Positions 60,645 through 64,000 of a stretch of 64,000 bases of DNA are shown piece after piece (position 1 is the stretch's first letter; every line of letters begins with the position of its first letter). The stretch is from Calvatia gigantea (Eukaryota; Basidiomycota; Agaricomycetes; Agaricales; Lycoperdaceae), in NCBI GenBank assembly GCA_025093985.1, contig JACAAK010000010.1, forward strand, positions 1,823,501-1,887,500, given 5' to 3'. The position numbers were made by a program, and so were the translations under genes. The notes under the pieces were generated by a model that saw only the letters and a list, made by a program, of their open reading frames with translations, was not told where the DNA came from and searched no databases.

Positions 60645-63600
60645 TACAGCCGTCGAATTGAAATTTTAGTGCCTCCCCTTCACCCCTCCTTGTTCTACAT
60701 TGTTGTATTCCTAGCCTCGGTGGCAGATGTTTCTTTATCGTCACGCTCAATTCGAGCATACTCTCCGGAGTTGGCCATATATTCTTCGATAACGGATAGA
60801 ATGGAAACGTCACAAACCCTCAAGACCACTGCCGCGATCTCGAATGTATCCAAACATGCTGCCGTAACCTGTTTATAATCCAGGTAGCCAAACCACCGGT
60901 ACCAGCGATGATCTACCCGGTACTTGAGTCGCCCTTCCACTGTAAACCCTGTCACGGACGCACTGACCTTCAAACTATGAGGATTCGAACCACCACCTGT
61001 TCTCTACTGCCTCACACCTAAGGCCTTAAGACTTCACCGGCGAGAAAGAAACGTCGGATCATCTGACTGACGTGATGCTCGCTGAGATTTTCGTTATCCA
61101 GTCCGGTGTCACTTGCAATGACAGTTACAATGGGCCAGAATAGAAAAGTTCATTGTGTATAGCGTTGTAGTCCAATGTGGTGAACGACCCTGAGAATGAA
61201 GAGGAATCCACCCAAGTTCGATGTGCCAACCCCATATGGATTCTATCAGCCACACGTACGTACTTCCAGAGCGAATGATAATCAGCTCTGTGCAGGAATG
61301 TAATCGGGACGCCTCATTACTACCGATCATTTACTCAAGCCTCCAATGAAGCCCTGTGGGATCGCACACCGCTGCTATCGCATTGCGTTCAAGGAAAAAT
61401 AATTCCTATTCGGCGACGATAATTCTGTGACGGAGTCACCAGCGACAAGGCATACGACCTTCACCTCACCTTACGTGAGCTGGCCGCTGACATATTCAAA
61501 CCGGACAAAAAGATGACGAATGTGCACCTGGCTTCTCAGATATGAGTAAGGTAGAGAACAGTTCGGATATGAAGCCCTGTCGTACCCCCCTCAAAAAAGG
61601 GTGAGAACCATCGGACAAAAATTAACACGTTGAGAATCATCTTTATAGCAACCCAGGTATATTCGAACGGATCGCGCAGAGCTAATCGTCTGTCAGTGTG
61701 CTGAAGCTACTTTGTTTGCTGCCTTAATCAACAATATTAATGGCATTGCTACGTATTGGCTCGTCAGACCCCAAGCTGTCACGAACACTGAACGATGGCA
61801 CTTACCGGTTGATAAGAAAAATATAGCAGTCCTGAAGAGAAGTTTTATCAGTCCCAGGTATAATGAGTACCTAGTGCCTAGCCATGACTTACCTAAGCCA
61901 ACTGGTACCCATACTTTCGTGATTGATATATACCTGGTTGTAGACGATCCGAGTCGCGACGCTTTAAGACTATGAGCTCATCATCCTGCAACAGAGGATG
62001 CCCGCGTACTATGCCAAAGAGACTTTGTTCAATAATTCGGTATCAAGGCCTACAACATTCGCCGCCAGCTTTTTGTTCGGCGTTTAGCAAAAAAGCACAA
62101 ATAAATCGCGAGCAACACTTACAACGGCTGCAGTCCAGAGAGGAAACGCTTCGAGGCCGTTCTATGCCCATGTCGGCAAGCTTAAGGTTATCCAGACACA
62201 TTCGTTCATGCTCACAACTCACCATGTGAGCCCCTTCCATTCTTTCAGCCTTGGCTGCCAATTGGGGAGAAATGTTCTTGTTCCCACGTAACTTGGCGGT
62301 GTTCGAGCGGGGTTGAACACTAGACGGACGAAGACAATAGCAAATTCGTTTAGTGCTTCCCCCGAAGGACTATAAAGTCTATAGTACTTATTGTATCCAA
62401 TTTCTTTTTCGATGATTGCAAACTATTGTCACCGGGGAGATACGTAAGCACATGCCGGTGGATGGGGAAAAAAAAACAGATAAGCAGCAGTCCCACCTTC
62501 AAGAGACTTGGGTAAAAGGCTGTAAACCAAACAACCGGGATTGAATATAAGGACAACGGGCTGGAGAGGTTAACTGAAGACAGGAGCATAATGGTATTCA
62601 GTTAAGGTGATTGGAGAAGCGAAGGATTTGGTGCGTGGTTACAGGGAGAATGAAATATCCCATGTTTGTTTTCGGTAGAAATTGAACCGGTATTCCCACG
62701 CATATTCACCAGTTGGCAGTGGGAGCCAGGTGAGAGAAAGAACCTCCCTCAATTGGCGGTTGGTGTGGTGTGAACTGATCCATTCACTCACCCCTACCCC
62801 CAGGCAAGGCGTTGCGGTATGTATCGGTCTCATCCTACTATGCGCCATGGTTAGGGGGGCGGGAGTTGGGTGGTTACGGCCGTTCTTCAAGTGAGATTGC
62901 ACACTCATACCGATAGCCTGACCGTTGAACTGGGTCCGTGGTTTGCCCTTGAAGAATCTTGCTCCTCTGACATACTTTGCATTAGGGGGATATAGAAATT
63001 ACTTTAATGTTGTAATACCAGGCTCAATTCTTTGAGATTGGTCATTTGTGATTAGCACTCGACGAGACTCCCTTTCCCCTCTTTTCTCCTGACCGCTCGA
63101 GACCGCCTTGCTACATACCTTGTAACATAACTAGATTGGCCTCCAGAAATAGTATGATGGGCTACGTCATCAGAAGTCAAAGAATATCTCGTAGAGGCGC
63201 CCTCACCCCCCACCAGTCAGCGGTTTCGGTATAGAGTGCAAGGAAGATCAACTTGAATGACGATGCGCAGCGGCCAATAGTGCGAACTTCTTCAGACTTA
63301 TACACACGAGCCAGGCTTCTAGTAAATATGCTGAGCTCATGGGGGTTAATGCAATGATGGTTCCAATGTCTTTAGTCTGAGCAGGTGGTGCCCACCGCTT
63401 GATGGGGGATGTATCCTATTTGCCCCCGGTCCAACCTTCAAACTATCAGTCAAACCTCCATCTCCTGGCGACCACAAAACACCGAACACTGATTCACACA
63501 TGCGACTCAATTGCGACTGAAGAAAACACCAGGGATGTCTTTCCGAATGCTTCTAAACCGTAGTCCTGCCTCTTTGCTCCACGAAGTGTTACTACTTTAT

Positions 63601-63936
63601 TACAAAGCCTCTCCATGCAACTCCAGGTTGAAATAATGGGATGATGTTTACACACCAACCAACGCCTTGTCGGTTTAGACACATGTTTGGTGCGGACATC
63701 TAGCTTCACGTTGTGGAGAGGAAGTAATAGAGTCGTTCTTAAAGATACCTGATATAACCTGGCAATTTTTTTAGTAGCTCTTGGAGTGGAGTAGGCGTTT
63801 GAGAAGATAGATTTCACTCAGGACGAGATCGTGAGCAGGGAGGGGAGGGCGTCCGATGCACATATAAGCAGGTTAAAGGAGGGTATTGGCCTTCATTGCC
63901 CAACTCTGGAACAATTCTACTTCAATCACAAGGACG
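60645..63936. other. gene-poor region of about 3.3 kb
   Basis: No gene recognised. Open frames are all below about 110 codons and lack domain motifs or splice partners. A tRNA-T-loop-like sequence on the minus strand near 60980 does not fold into a cloverleaf. The last 100 nt form a promoter-like stretch with a TATA-type catataagc at 63861. Confidence 0.45.
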
Positions 63937-64000
63937 ATGCTATTCACTCAAACTCTCCTCACCATTATTTTAATGGCCGCTGGTTAGGGAATTCCACATT
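63937..64000 (+). CDS. 5' end of a probable secreted protein, cut by the window edge
   Basis: The ATG at 63937 starts MLFTQTLLTIILMAAG, a typical signal-peptide core, followed by a possible donor gttagg. A TATA-like box (catataagc, 63861) and a short leader of about 70 nt precede it. Only the first 16 codons are visible, so no family can be assigned. Confidence 0.35.

Noticed and set aside
60960..61050. Possible tRNA on the minus strand (GGTTCGAATCC T-loop-like)
   Set aside because: The five-base T-stem does not pair and no D-arm or acceptor stem can be drawn.

Overview
The window is nuclear DNA from a mushroom-type basidiomycete (Agaricomycetes, by inference). Genes are dense and cut by many introns of about 47-60 nt. 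Several families are basidiomycete-typical: a FunK1 kinase, a macrophage-activating-glycoprotein-like secreted protein, DUF6593, DUF6699 and CYP53. I saw no rRNA, convincing tRNA, CRISPR array or intact transposon.

Left part (about 0.3-14.4 kb). This is an accessory, rearranged stretch. Two copies of a glutathionyl-hydroquinone reductase gene lie in a divergent direct repeat of about 2.3 kb. The repeat also carries the promoter and ends inside the 3' tail of a neighbouring secreted-protein gene. Between the copies are an unrecognised gene and a FunK1 kinase wrecked by a stop and several frameshifts. Next come the macrophage-activating-glycoprotein-like gene (with a 6-nt microexon) and a CYP53-type benzoate P450. 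Both of these and reductase copy 1 carry an apparent single-base frame break.

Middle (14.6-50 kb). These are mostly housekeeping genes with clean splicing: a single-pass membrane protein, a DUF6699 protein, an Atg43/DUF1770-like mitochondrial-receptor candidate, a 1197-residue protein with an N-terminal SUMO-interaction-like motif, a UBC4/5-type E2, a DUF6593 protein, a GH16 glucanase, stand-alone NUP96, a 989-residue RING-H2 protein, an OPT oligopeptide transporter, SEC23 and a small unknown protein.

Right part (50-64 kb). A 4.7-kb gene-poor stretch precedes a head-to-head pair: the condensin subunit CND3 and the DASH/kinetochore subunit DAM1. Their start codons are 89 bp apart over a promoter with ACGCG cores, which suggests shared mitotic control. 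After DAM1 there is another 3.3 kb without a recognisable gene, then the first codons of a secreted protein at the right edge.

I found no clearly new multi-gene system. The most interesting items are the CND3-DAM1 promoter, the microexon, the Atg43-like protein, the GC-AG introns, and the concentration of single-base lesions in the first 14 kb.
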